DNA of 33,941 bases from Oscillospiraceae bacterium (lineage in GTDB: Bacteria; Bacillota; Clostridia; Oscillospirales; Ruminococcaceae): assembly GCA_028694405.1 (NCBI GenBank), contig JAQUTM010000003.1:1-33941 (forward strand), in the 5' to 3' direction. Each line of letters opens with the position of its first letter. Position 1 is the first letter of the stretch. The notes beneath the pieces were generated by a model. That model did no database searches. It was not told the DNA's origin and saw only the letters and a list, made by a program, of their open reading frames with translations. Both the position numbers and the translations under genes were made by a program. Of this stretch, positions 24,646 to 33,140 are shown one piece after another.

Positions 24646-25569
24646 ATGAAACAAAAATGTGCCAAATTAGGTAGGCAAATCAGTCAAAATAAAACCGTTT
24701 ATTTTATGCTGTTGCCCGGTTTGTTTTTTTTGACTATATTTGCAGTGTATCCCATTACATGGATACTTAAAAATATGTTTTACCAGTTTACATCTTACGG
24801 AGATTATAATTTTATAGGCTTGGAAAACTTTGCAAGGCTTGTTACAGACCCTCAGTTTTTTAATGCGCTTAAAAACACGATTGTATACGCGTTTTTTAAA
24901 TTGCTTATAACCATTCCCCTCGCGTTTTTGCTCGCCTATTTTTTAAACCTGAAACTGCGAGGAAGAATGATTTACCGCACTGTTTTTTTTATGCCTACCA
25001 TAATTAGTGTTTCGGTTATGAGCATGGTGTTTTACTTAATTTTTAACCCCTATAACGGTTCTGTAAACGGTATGTTACAGGCTTTGGGTATTATCAAGCA
25101 ACCCATTAACTGGTTTAACAGTAAAAATGCAATGATTACAGTTTTAATTGTAGCTATTTGGGGTGCTATTGGTAATTACATGATTTATTTTTTATCCGGC
25201 TTACAAACCATTCCGCAAGAAGTATATGAAAGCGCAGAAATTGACGGTGCTACGGGTTGGAAAAAACTGCGTTACGTTACAATCCCAATGATGGCTCCCA
25301 TTACGCAAATGGTTATTATGCTTGCGTTAATACAAGCTTTTAAAGATTATGAAAATATTTTGGTACTTACTGCGGGTGGACCAAACAATAAAACAGAAGT
25401 GCTTTATTTATACATTTATCGATTGATGTTCCCCATGGGAGATTCTATGGGAAATGTAGTTTTACAATACGGTTACGGTGCAACGGTTGCTTTTGCAACA
25501 GCTGTTTTGGTAGGCGTAATTACAATGCTGTATTTGCGTTGGACTCGTAAAACAGATGACACATTTTAG
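24646..25569 (+). CDS. CUT1 ABC permease, first subunit (UgpA/MalF-like)
   Basis: A 307-residue membrane protein with about six helices. The N-terminal YFMLLPGLFFLTIFAVYPI is typical of the family, as is the cytoplasmic EAA loop EVYESAEIDGATGWKKLRYV..P that docks an ATPase. I take the ATG at 24646 rather than 24583 because AGGAAAGGA (24625-24633) lies upstream of it and the protein then begins with the normal short cytoplasmic tail. It forms a heterodimer with the product of the next gene. No ATPase gene for this importer is in the window. Confidence 0.92.
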   Translation: MKQKCAKLGRQISQNKTVYFMLLPGLFFLTIFAVYPITWILKNMFYQFTSYGDYNFIGLENFARLVTDPQFFNALKNTIVYAFFKLLITIPLAFLLAYFLNLKLRGRMIYRTVFFMPTIISVSVMSMVFYLIFNPYNGSVNGMLQALGIIKQPINWFNSKNAMITVLIVAIWGAIGNYMIYFLSGLQTIPQEVYESAEIDGATGWKKLRYVTIPMMAPITQMVIMLALIQAFKDYENILVLTAGGPNNKTEVLYLYIYRLMFPMGDSMGNVVLQYGYGATVAFATAVLVGVITMLYLRWTRKTDDTF

Positions 25570-25580
25570 GAGGAGACAAC

Positions 25581-26426
25581 ATGAGTACAAAATATAAAAA
25601 ATTGCTACAAAAATTGATTGTATATGTGTTACTTACATGTGTGGCAGCAGCATTTATCTATCCTGTATTGTATGTAATATGCGGCAGCTTAAAAACCAAC
25701 ATGGAGATGCTGGCAGGCGGCAGCCTGCTGCCTAAAAGCTGGCAAATACAAAACTATGCAGAAGTATGGGAAAAAGCGAATTTTGCGCAATATACTTTTA
25801 ATAGCTTATATATCTGCTTTTTTTCTACTTTAGGCGCTGTAATTTTGTCTGCACTAACTGCGTATTGCCTGGAACGCTGTAATTTTCCAGGCAGAAAAAT
25901 AATAGAAAAAGTTTATTTGGCAACTATGTTTATCGCTTTGGGCTCTGTTACGCTGCGTCCGCTTTATCTGTTAGCAGTAGAAGTAAACCTGCAAAATTCT
26001 CTTTGGCCTATCATTTTAATTACCATTGGTGCACAGGGTACAAATGTGTTTTTAATTACTAAGTTTATTCGTGGATTGCCCAGAGAGTTAGATGAAGCTG
26101 CAATTATAGATGGCTGCGGACCTTTTAAAATATTTTCTCGTGTTTTACTGCCCTTGTTAAAACCAATTTTAGCGGTAGTAGCATTGTTCCAATTTCGTCT
26201 TTCTTGGAATGACTATATTACATCTTCTGTATTTACCATGACACGTCCCGATTTACGACCCTTAACGGTTGGTGTGGTACAACTGAAATACGGTGCTTCT
26301 GCCGCAATGGAGTGGCACTTGATGATGGCAGGTGCAGCGGTTTCGATTTTGCCCATGTTATTGGTGTATTTTGCTTGCAACAAATACTTTATTTCGGGTA
26401 TTACAGAAGGGTCGGTAAAGGGATAA
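25581..26426 (+). CDS. CUT1 ABC permease, second subunit (UgpE/MalG-like)
   Basis: A 281-residue membrane protein with about six helices. It has a periplasm-facing start region (VYVLLTCVAAAFIYPVLYVI), the EAA loop ELDEAAIIDGCGPFKIFSRV..P and the C-terminal FISGITEGSVKG, typical of MalG-type subunits. GGAGGAG lies 5 nt before the ATG, and the gene starts 11 nt after the first permease stop. It ends 4 nt before the GH3 start, so import and hydrolysis are tightly coupled. Confidence 0.94.
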   Translation: MSTKYKKLLQKLIVYVLLTCVAAAFIYPVLYVICGSLKTNMEMLAGGSLLPKSWQIQNYAEVWEKANFAQYTFNSLYICFFSTLGAVILSALTAYCLERCNFPGRKIIEKVYLATMFIALGSVTLRPLYLLAVEVNLQNSLWPIILITIGAQGTNVFLITKFIRGLPRELDEAAIIDGCGPFKIFSRVLLPLLKPILAVVALFQFRLSWNDYITSSVFTMTRPDLRPLTVGVVQLKYGASAAMEWHLMMAGAAVSILPMLLVYFACNKYFISGITEGSVKG

Positions 26427-26430
26427 AAAT

Positions 26431-28143
26431 ATGGAAATGACAAACTTATATATAAAAAACTTGATAAAAAAGATGACGCTGGACCAAAAAGTTGGGGCAG
26501 TCCTTACACTGGGTTTTGCAGGTACGGTGCCGCGTCCGCATATTTATGAATTTGTAGAAAAATATCACTGTGGGGGGCTGCGTCTTTCTTGTGATATGCG
26601 CACCTTTGGCAGCTATGTAAACCCAAAAAGCGCTAAGGTGGTTGTTTCGGTAGAAAACGACAATGGAATTAAATATCGAGGTGATGCACCTGTTTGCACA
26701 GCCAGCGAATACAAAGCTGTTTTAGACGACTTACAGGAGGCTGCACGCAAGCGTCCGCTGGGGATTCCTTTGCATTTTTCTTATGACCAAGAAGGCGGGA
26801 CCAGTGCCGATTTTTGTTTTGGAGGCGTAAATTTATTTCCAAAGCCCATGGGGATTCGCGCTACAAATGATGCACATTTAGCCTATGAAGTGGCGTGTGC
26901 AGTGGCAAAACAAAGCAAAGCGGTTGGGTTTAACTGGATACATTCCCCCGTTCTGGACGTATGTTCTGAACCCAAAAACCCCGAAATTTATACACGCGCT
27001 TATTCAGACGATGCAGAGGTGGTTTCGGAATATGCTCTTGAAACATGCAGAGGCTTTAAGCAAGAAAACATGATTGCCACAGGCAAACACTTCCCCGGCA
27101 GAGGTCATTCTGATATAGATGCGCATTTTGAAGTGCCTGTAATTGATGTGGATTATGAAACCTTGCAAAAAAGAGAGTTACTGCCGTATAAGCGTCTGAT
27201 AGAAAAAGGTTGTTTGCCTTCTATTATGATTGCGCACAGTATCTTTCCTGCTATTGATCCCGACAATATTGCAACGGTATCAAAAAAAGTGGTTACAGGT
27301 CTTTTGCGTAATACGCTGCATTTTGACGGCGTAATTACAACAGACAGCATGACTATGGGAGCCATTGCCACTCGCTATGGCGTAGCAAATGCATGTGCTT
27401 TGGCGCTGGAAGCAGGAGCCGACTTGGTTTTGATGAAAGCAGAAACCGATTTGGTAAAAGATACTATAGATGCGATTAAAGATTTTATACATACAGGGCG
27501 CATTACAGAAATGCAATTAGAGGAAAAAGTATATCGCATTTTAAATTTAAAATACGAATACGGAATGTTTTTTGATAACACCAACCATGATGAAATGCCC
27601 GAAAAAGTTTTGCAAGACCCTGCTATTAAAAATTTGGCAAAATTGGTGGCCAGACGTTCGGTAATAGTTGCAAAACAACAGGATAGCGCATTGCCGCTTT
27701 GTGCAACCGAAAACGTATTGGTAGTGGAACAAAAGGTAAAGGGTTATAACAATACCCAGTGGCATTCCGGTATTTTATACGAAGCAATTTTAAAATACAA
27801 CCCCAAAGCCAATTATGTGGAAACATCTTACACCTACGATGAAGAGGACAAATTGCGCATTTTGGCAAAGGCACAACAAGCCGAAACCCTTGTATTTACA
27901 AACTATTTTATAAGAGGAAGCCTATGCAATAAAGACTGGCTGGCCGATTTTATCGGCAATACAAATAAAAAAGTTATTGTAGTTACCAATACGCCTTTTA
28001 ACGAGATTTCTATTCCCGAAAACGCAAGCAATGTGGTGGTTACATTTGCAACCTCACCCGAAAATATTAAAGTTACCGCAGGTGTGTTATTTGGAAAGAT
28101 ATATCCGGAGGGGGTATGGCCCATTGAAAAAGCGATACTTTGA
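26431..28143 (+). CDS. Glycoside hydrolase family 3, NagZ-type beta-N-acetylhexosaminidase
   Basis: A 570-residue cytosolic enzyme with no signal peptide. The GH3 barrel spans about 10-370, with the motif KHFPGRGHSDIDAH (219-232), in which Asp230 and His232 match the Asp/His acid-base dyad of NagZ-type enzymes. The nucleophile is Asp305 in GVITTDSMTMG. A second GH3 domain follows from about residue 390 to the end. The Asp/His dyad separates this branch (beta-N-acetylhexosaminidases, some acting as phosphorylases) from ordinary GH3 beta-glucosidases. It would remove HexNAc units inside the cell from imported oligosaccharides; cell-wall recycling is an alternative. The gene overlaps the next one by 20 nt. 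Confidence 0.88.
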   Translation: MEMTNLYIKNLIKKMTLDQKVGAVLTLGFAGTVPRPHIYEFVEKYHCGGLRLSCDMRTFGSYVNPKSAKVVVSVENDNGIKYRGDAPVCTASEYKAVLDDLQEAARKRPLGIPLHFSYDQEGGTSADFCFGGVNLFPKPMGIRATNDAHLAYEVACAVAKQSKAVGFNWIHSPVLDVCSEPKNPEIYTRAYSDDAEVVSEYALETCRGFKQENMIATGKHFPGRGHSDIDAHFEVPVIDVDYETLQKRELLPYKRLIEKGCLPSIMIAHSIFPAIDPDNIATVSKKVVTGLLRNTLHFDGVITTDSMTMGAIATRYGVANACALALEAGADLVLMKAETDLVKDTIDAIKDFIHTGRITEMQLEEKVYRILNLKYEYGMFFDNTNHDEMPEKVLQDPAIKNLAKLVARRSVIVAKQQDSALPLCATENVLVVEQKVKGYNNTQWHSGILYEAILKYNPKANYVETSYTYDEEDKLRILAKAQQAETLVFTNYFIRGSLCNKDWLADFIGNTNKKVIVVTNTPFNEISIPENASNVVVTFATSPENIKVTAGVLFGKIYPEGVWPIEKAIL

Positions 28144-29821
28144 TTTACTGAAAAATTGGTGCGACAGCTTACTGGAACTGCAGGTATGGGATACAGGACA
28201 AAAGAGATTAGACGGGGGTATTTTGTGCCCTGCCTGTATGAATATGCATGGCCGTACCTCAGAGCTGGTGTATCCGCTGCTTTATTTAGCAGAAGAAACA
28301 GGAGAAGAAAAGTATCTTGTTGGAGCAAAAAGACTGTTTGTGTGGGGCGAAAATCTTTTATGTGACGACGGCAGTATGTACAACGATGCACAAAGCAGCT
28401 GGAATGGAATTACTGTTTTTGCAGCCGCGGCTCTGTGCGAGGCTTTAGGCAAGCATGGCACGATGTTGGATAAGGATACAAAAGCGGATTGGGAAAAACG
28501 TCTTACAAAAATGGCAAAATGGATTTATAAAAATCTTACCATGGAGTTTGTAACCAACATCAATTATCATGCAGCCTGTGCAGGTGTTATGGCGCTTTTG
28601 GGTAAATATTTTGCCTATGCGCCCTATTTGCAGCGTGCAAGAGAAATGGCGGCTTCCTGCCTTGCGCATGTTACACAGGAGGGCTTACTTTATGGTGAGG
28701 GCAAGCCTATGGACAAAATAACACCAAAAGGCTGTAGACCTGTAGATATAGGGTATAACGCAGAAGAGTCGTTGCCGCTGTTATTGCTTTATGCGCGGAC
28801 AATGCAAGATGAACAGGCTTTGCGCCAAATAAAAGAAATGCTGCACCGACAGTTATTGTTTATGCTGCCTGACGGCGGCTGGGATAACAGCTTTGGCACC
28901 CGAAACTTTAAATGGAGCTATTGGGGCAGCCGTACTTCAGACGGCTGCCAACAGGCATATGGAATATGGGGCAACAAAGAGCCCGTTTTTGCAGAGGCGG
29001 CTTTGAGAAACTTGGAACAGTACAAAGCGTGTACCCACAATGGTCTATTGTATGGCGGGCGGGATTATTACCGTCATGGGGAAGCTGCGTGTATCCATCA
29101 CACATTTAGTCATGCCAAGGCGTTGGCAACTGCACTGGACGCCGGTGTTACACCATTTAAAAGATGTCAGCTGCCCTCGGATAATATGCAGCCTGTTCAA
29201 TATTATCCAACGTTAGATACCTATCGTATTCATATGGGCGATTTTATTGCTGATGTAACAGGATATGATTTTGAGTATTTAAAGGGCGGGCATACCTCCG
29301 GCGGTACGTTATCTATGCTGTGGCATAAAAAGTTAGGGCCTGTCATTATGTCTTCTATGGTGGATTATAGCTTATATGAAGCGCACAATATGCAGCTTTC
29401 CACTCAAACAGCTTGCTGCGGCAGTTTAACGCCGCGCATATTTACAGAGATAGAAGGTATCACCTATTCAAATTGCTATGATTATCAAGCTAAATTAAAT
29501 ATGCAACAAAGCCAAGCGTGCATACAGGTAATGGTAGACGGCACTTTGTGCACGGTAGACCAAAAAGCGGCGGCTGCTCCTATAGGGTACAAAATTGTTT
29601 ATACTTTTACAAAACAAAAGGTTTGTATAGAAATTCGGCTTACCTCTGCATACACAAAAAATGTGTTTTTTGCGTTGCCGCTTATAGGCAATATAAAGCC
29701 AACTGCCTCCAAAACGCAAAAACCTGTCTTTAATTTAGCGGGAGGATTTGAAGCACAAGAGCACTTATATGAATTTAACGCAGCGGGAGAACTATGTGTA
29801 GAGCTTGCTACAAGCAGTTAG
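28124..29821 (+). CDS. Unrecognised protein, possible alpha-toroid lyase or glycosidase
   Basis: A 565-residue protein I cannot place in a family. The first two-thirds read as repeated helical hairpins with conserved-looking aromatic and glycine turns (HGRTSELVYPLLYLAEETGEE, SWNGITVFAAAALCEALG, NINYHAACAGVMALLGKYF, GYNAEESLPLLLLYA, DGGWDNSFGTRNFKW, YYRHGEAACIHHTFSHA), as in (alpha/alpha) toroid polysaccharide lyases and glycosidases. The last third looks beta-rich. There is no signal peptide, so it acts in the cytosol. GGAGGGGG at 28107-28114, 9 nt upstream, fixes a TTG start at 28124 inside the GH3 gene; the ATG at 28031 would overlap GH3 by 113 nt. Beside GH88, a lyase producing unsaturated uronate ends would make sense, but this is inference only. 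Confidence 0.8.
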   Translation: MKKRYFDLLKNWCDSLLELQVWDTGQKRLDGGILCPACMNMHGRTSELVYPLLYLAEETGEEKYLVGAKRLFVWGENLLCDDGSMYNDAQSSWNGITVFAAAALCEALGKHGTMLDKDTKADWEKRLTKMAKWIYKNLTMEFVTNINYHAACAGVMALLGKYFAYAPYLQRAREMAASCLAHVTQEGLLYGEGKPMDKITPKGCRPVDIGYNAEESLPLLLLYARTMQDEQALRQIKEMLHRQLLFMLPDGGWDNSFGTRNFKWSYWGSRTSDGCQQAYGIWGNKEPVFAEAALRNLEQYKACTHNGLLYGGRDYYRHGEAACIHHTFSHAKALATALDAGVTPFKRCQLPSDNMQPVQYYPTLDTYRIHMGDFIADVTGYDFEYLKGGHTSGGTLSMLWHKKLGPVIMSSMVDYSLYEAHNMQLSTQTACCGSLTPRIFTEIEGITYSNCYDYQAKLNMQQSQACIQVMVDGTLCTVDQKAAAAPIGYKIVYTFTKQKVCIEIRLTSAYTKNVFFALPLIGNIKPTASKTQKPVFNLAGGFEAQEHLYEFNAAGELCVELATSS

Positions 29822-29856
29822 TTAAGTTAAAATAGTTTATAAGAGGTGACTTAACT
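29820..29856 (+). promoter_or_regulatory. Inverted repeat enclosing the ribosome site of the kinase gene
   Basis: AGTTAAGT (29820-29827) pairs with ACTTAACT (29849-29856), with the GAGGTGA ribosome site at the loop/arm border (29843-29849) and the ATG at 29858. The 8-bp stem is AT-rich and weak. It could lower kinase translation relative to the enzymes. Confidence 0.35.
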
Positions 29857-29857
29857 T

Positions 29858-31531
29858 ATGAAAATGGCATTTGCTACTTTAAAAATGCGACAAAAAATTA
29901 TTGTGGTAGTGGGAATATCTGTTTTTTTGGTATGGGTTGTAGTTGTTGCGGTAGCAATGTCCGGTATGCAAAAAATTTACGATAAAAAGATAGATCGTAT
30001 TATAGGGCAAACAGTAGAGCAGACCTCAAAATATGTAAGCAGTGAATTGCAAAATATTTTAAACTTGGTGCACTATAGTGTTTTGGACGACCGTATGCAA
30101 ACAGCGCTTCGCTTAGATGTAAATAACAATCCCGCAGTGTATGCCCAAGCACAATCTGCAATCGCACCCATTTTAACCCAGCTGCAAATACAAAACGCCT
30201 TTATAGAATCCACAGGATTGGTTTTAAAGGGCGAACTGTTTTTGGGAAGTAATTATCCTATTAGCTATGACACCAATTATTTAGTAGAGCGTGCGGAACA
30301 ATCTCGGTTGGTATATTGGGCAGATGAGCCTATTTTAAATGCCAGTACCCGTCACTTGGTTCTGCCCATTGTAGTGCGGGTTCCCAGCGGAGATTTTTCC
30401 AGCGCCAACGAAGCCTACATGCTCATCAATATCGATGCAGATATATTGTTTTCTTATATACATCGCTTAGAGGAAAATTTGGAGTGCTCGTTGGTTTTAC
30501 ATAACAAAAATAATGTTATTTATGGTGATACACAGCTATTTGAAAACCGTTTTGGCAAGGACTATATAACCAATGACACCGAAATTGCCATTAATGACTG
30601 GTATATTGCCTGCATTATGGAACGAAAAGTTTTGTACGCAGACCGCAACCAAGCTATGATAAACATAATTATTATTTCTTTAGTGGTTATGAGTATGTGT
30701 ATGCTGTTAGCGGTTTATGTTGCAAAAACCATAGCAAAGCCGATTACTGCACTGAGAGAAACTACCCAGCAAATAGAACAGGGAAATTTTGCGGTTCGGG
30801 TAAACTTTACGGCTAGAGACGAAATTGGAGACTTGGGGCGCAGCTTCAATGCTATGTCTCAAAAAGTACAGGAATATATTTCTATGCTTGAAAAAGAAAA
30901 ACAGCAAGTTGAATATATGGAAGAACAAAAGCGCAAAGCGGAAATGCGTACTTTGCAGGCGCAGATAAACCCTCACTTTTTGTACAATACGTTAGACTCG
31001 CTTTATTGGTATTCTCTTTCGGGACGTAAGCAGGAGATAGGTTATATAGTAGAACATTTATCAGCTATGCTTCGCATTGGATTAAGCAAAGGCTCAGAAA
31101 CAATTTTAGTGGAAAAAGAGATAAGCCATGTAGAAAGTTATTTAAAAATTCAAAAAATTATTTTTAGCGATAAATTTGACTATACACTTTTTTATCAGCC
31201 GGAGGTGCTTCGCTACACTGTAATAAAAATATTATTACAGCCTTTAGTAGAAAACAGCTTAAATCATGGTTTAAAAGATATGGTACAAGGCGGAAAAATA
31301 GATATAAGCGTTACAATACAAGACGATTACATGGTGTTTTCGGTAACAGATAACGGCTGTGGATTTGGAAATGTGACCCCAAAGCCGTATAGGGAATTTT
31401 CGGGGTATGCTTTAAAAAATATTCAAGAAAGATTAAGGCTGCATTACGGAGAAACTGCAAGGTTAAACATTGCAGACCAAGAAGACAAAAAAACAGTTGT
31501 GACGATTTATATACCGCTAAGTAAAATGTAA
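29858..31531 (+). CDS. Sensor histidine kinase, YesM/LytS type
   Basis: A 557-residue membrane kinase. Helix 1 at about 13-33, an extracellular sensor of about 240 residues, helix 2 at about 270-294 (NIIIISLVVMSMCMLLAVYV), then a HAMP domain (about 295-347) and a charged coiled coil (YISMLEKEKQQVEYMEEQKRK). The kinase core has the autophosphorylated His373 in INPHFLYNTLDSL. An ATP-binding domain follows, with N-box LVENSLNHG (Asn466) and the DNGCGFG box. Such kinases usually pair with AraC-type response regulators and sense extracellular carbohydrate signals. The partner gene follows 10 nt downstream. The kinase probably activates the operon it lies in when the glycan or loaded binding protein is present. 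Confidence 0.94.
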   Translation: MKMAFATLKMRQKIIVVVGISVFLVWVVVVAVAMSGMQKIYDKKIDRIIGQTVEQTSKYVSSELQNILNLVHYSVLDDRMQTALRLDVNNNPAVYAQAQSAIAPILTQLQIQNAFIESTGLVLKGELFLGSNYPISYDTNYLVERAEQSRLVYWADEPILNASTRHLVLPIVVRVPSGDFSSANEAYMLINIDADILFSYIHRLEENLECSLVLHNKNNVIYGDTQLFENRFGKDYITNDTEIAINDWYIACIMERKVLYADRNQAMINIIIISLVVMSMCMLLAVYVAKTIAKPITALRETTQQIEQGNFAVRVNFTARDEIGDLGRSFNAMSQKVQEYISMLEKEKQQVEYMEEQKRKAEMRTLQAQINPHFLYNTLDSLYWYSLSGRKQEIGYIVEHLSAMLRIGLSKGSETILVEKEISHVESYLKIQKIIFSDKFDYTLFYQPEVLRYTVIKILLQPLVENSLNHGLKDMVQGGKIDISVTIQDDYMVFSVTDNGCGFGNVTPKPYREFSGYALKNIQERLRLHYGETARLNIADQEDKKTVVTIYIPLSKM

Positions 31532-31541
31532 GGAGCTGTAA

Positions 31542-33140
31542 ATGTTTAATCTGGTTTTAGTAGATGATAAAAAAGATGTAGTGCAAGGCATATCCGCCGC
31601 CTTAAACTGGGAGGCAAAAGGCGTATCCATTCACTCTTTTTATAATGGTGCGGACGCTTTGGCTTACTGCCTAGAAAACCCGCCGCACATGGTAATAACG
31701 GATATTTGTATGCCTCTTATGAGTGGGCTGGATTTAGCAAAGGCCGTTTTGCAGGTGCATAAAAAAGTACGGTTTATTATTTTAACAGGATACGATGATT
31801 TTTCTTACGCAAGAGCGGCTTTGCGGTTGGGTGTAGTGGAGTATTTGTCAAAGCCTGTGCGTATTGAAACCATTGAACAGCTGGTAGATAAAGAAGTTCT
31901 TTTGGCAAAAAACAGTGTTACCGAAAATTACAATCGCGTAGAGATGTGGCGCAAATATCGCAGAAGCTTACCCTCTTTAAAAAGCAAGCTGTTACAGGAC
32001 TTGTTGAACGCCAAAGAAGAATTGAGCCAAGAAAAAATACAGGAGCGTTTTACAGAGCTGGAAATACCTTTGTCACAAGAAAATGTGGTAGCTGCCATAA
32101 TAGAGATAGACTCAATTTTGGGGGCAGAAGAAGACAGAGATGTGCTTTTTTATGCCGTGGAAAATATAAGCAAAGAAGTTTTAAGTGAACAGTATATTTG
32201 TGACAGCTTTCGGTGCGGAGAAAACAGAATTGTTTTTTTATTAAATTATCAGCCGCAGGATAACAGCATTCTTACTTATTATCAGTTGTATAACCTTTTT
32301 AGCACCATACAAACACATTGTAGAAATTTGCTGGAAAACACGGTTTCGGTGGGTGTTGGCGGCTGTCAAAAAAGCTTAAGTGAAGTTGCGCTTTCTTATA
32401 ATCAGGCTTGTTTTGCTTTGGAACAAAAGTATTTTAAAGGCAACCAAGCTTTGGTTACGCATCTTGATTTGCAAATAAGCGAAAACAGTAAAGCGGAACA
32501 CACATATTTGCTGTTACAGCAGCAAATAGATGCTTCTTTGCAAAAAAAAGATATTGAAACGTTAAAATTGCAGCTGCAAAAGCTTTTTGATGAACTGAAA
32601 AAGCCGGGGCAACAAGAGCCTGTAAAAATTCGCGAATATTTGCTGAACCTTGCGTTGCAACTGTGCAAAGAAAAAGCAATCGCAGAAAAATTCAGCTGTA
32701 TAGAAATATTGGAAGAATTTAAAAAGCAGGCTACACTGCAAGAAACCCAAGAGTGGTTTTTTGCACTGATTTCTTATTTTTTGGCGGAAACAGAAAAGCA
32801 AAAAAACGACATGACACAAAATATCTTAAAAGTAAAAAATTATATCTTTGCGCATTATGGAGAGAATATTTCGCTTAAAACAATGGCGGATTATATTTAT
32901 ATCAGCCCAACCTATCTCTCGTTTTCATTCAAAGATATATTGGGTGTAAATTTTAGCGACTATTTGGCAAGCGTGCGCATAGAAAAAGCAAAAGAGCTTT
33001 TAGAAACCACAGATTACAAGGTTTACGAAGTTTGCACTTTAGTAGGTTATAAAGATAAAAAGTATTTTTCGGATTTATTTAAAAGATATACAGGTTTTTT
33101 GCCCAAAGAGTGGAAAAGGAAGGACAGAGAAAATGAGTGA
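31542..33140 (+). CDS. AraC-type response regulator, YesN-like
   Basis: A 532-residue cytosolic regulator. An N-terminal receiver domain (about 1-120) has the acidic pair in LVDDKKD, the phosphorylated Asp54 in VITDICMP, and Lys in YLSKPV. A long middle linker of about 300 residues is typical of YesN-like proteins. The C-terminal AraC double helix-turn-helix (about 430-530) contains ISLKTMADYIYISPTYLSFSFK and VYEVCTLVGYKDKKYFSDLFKRYTG. AAGGAG precedes the ATG. It follows its kinase and its stop overlaps the start of the GH88 gene by 8 nt. The direct repeat at 22984-23017 is the best candidate for its binding site. Confidence 0.94.
   Translation: MFNLVLVDDKKDVVQGISAALNWEAKGVSIHSFYNGADALAYCLENPPHMVITDICMPLMSGLDLAKAVLQVHKKVRFIILTGYDDFSYARAALRLGVVEYLSKPVRIETIEQLVDKEVLLAKNSVTENYNRVEMWRKYRRSLPSLKSKLLQDLLNAKEELSQEKIQERFTELEIPLSQENVVAAIIEIDSILGAEEDRDVLFYAVENISKEVLSEQYICDSFRCGENRIVFLLNYQPQDNSILTYYQLYNLFSTIQTHCRNLLENTVSVGVGGCQKSLSEVALSYNQACFALEQKYFKGNQALVTHLDLQISENSKAEHTYLLLQQQIDASLQKKDIETLKLQLQKLFDELKKPGQQEPVKIREYLLNLALQLCKEKAIAEKFSCIEILEEFKKQATLQETQEWFFALISYFLAETEKQKNDMTQNILKVKNYIFAHYGENISLKTMADYIYISPTYLSFSFKDILGVNFSDYLASVRIEKAKELLETTDYKVYEVCTLVGYKDKKYFSDLFKRYTGFLPKEWKRKDRENE

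Noticed and set aside
28031..28123. Upstream ATG as the start of the toroid-like protein
   Set aside because: It would overlap the GH3 coding region by 113 nt with unlike-looking sequence and no ribosome site; TTG at 28124 has GGAGGGGG at the right distance.
26431..28143. Ordinary GH3 beta-glucosidase
   Set aside because: The KHFPGRGHSDIDAH motif contains the Asp/His dyad of the NagZ-type branch.
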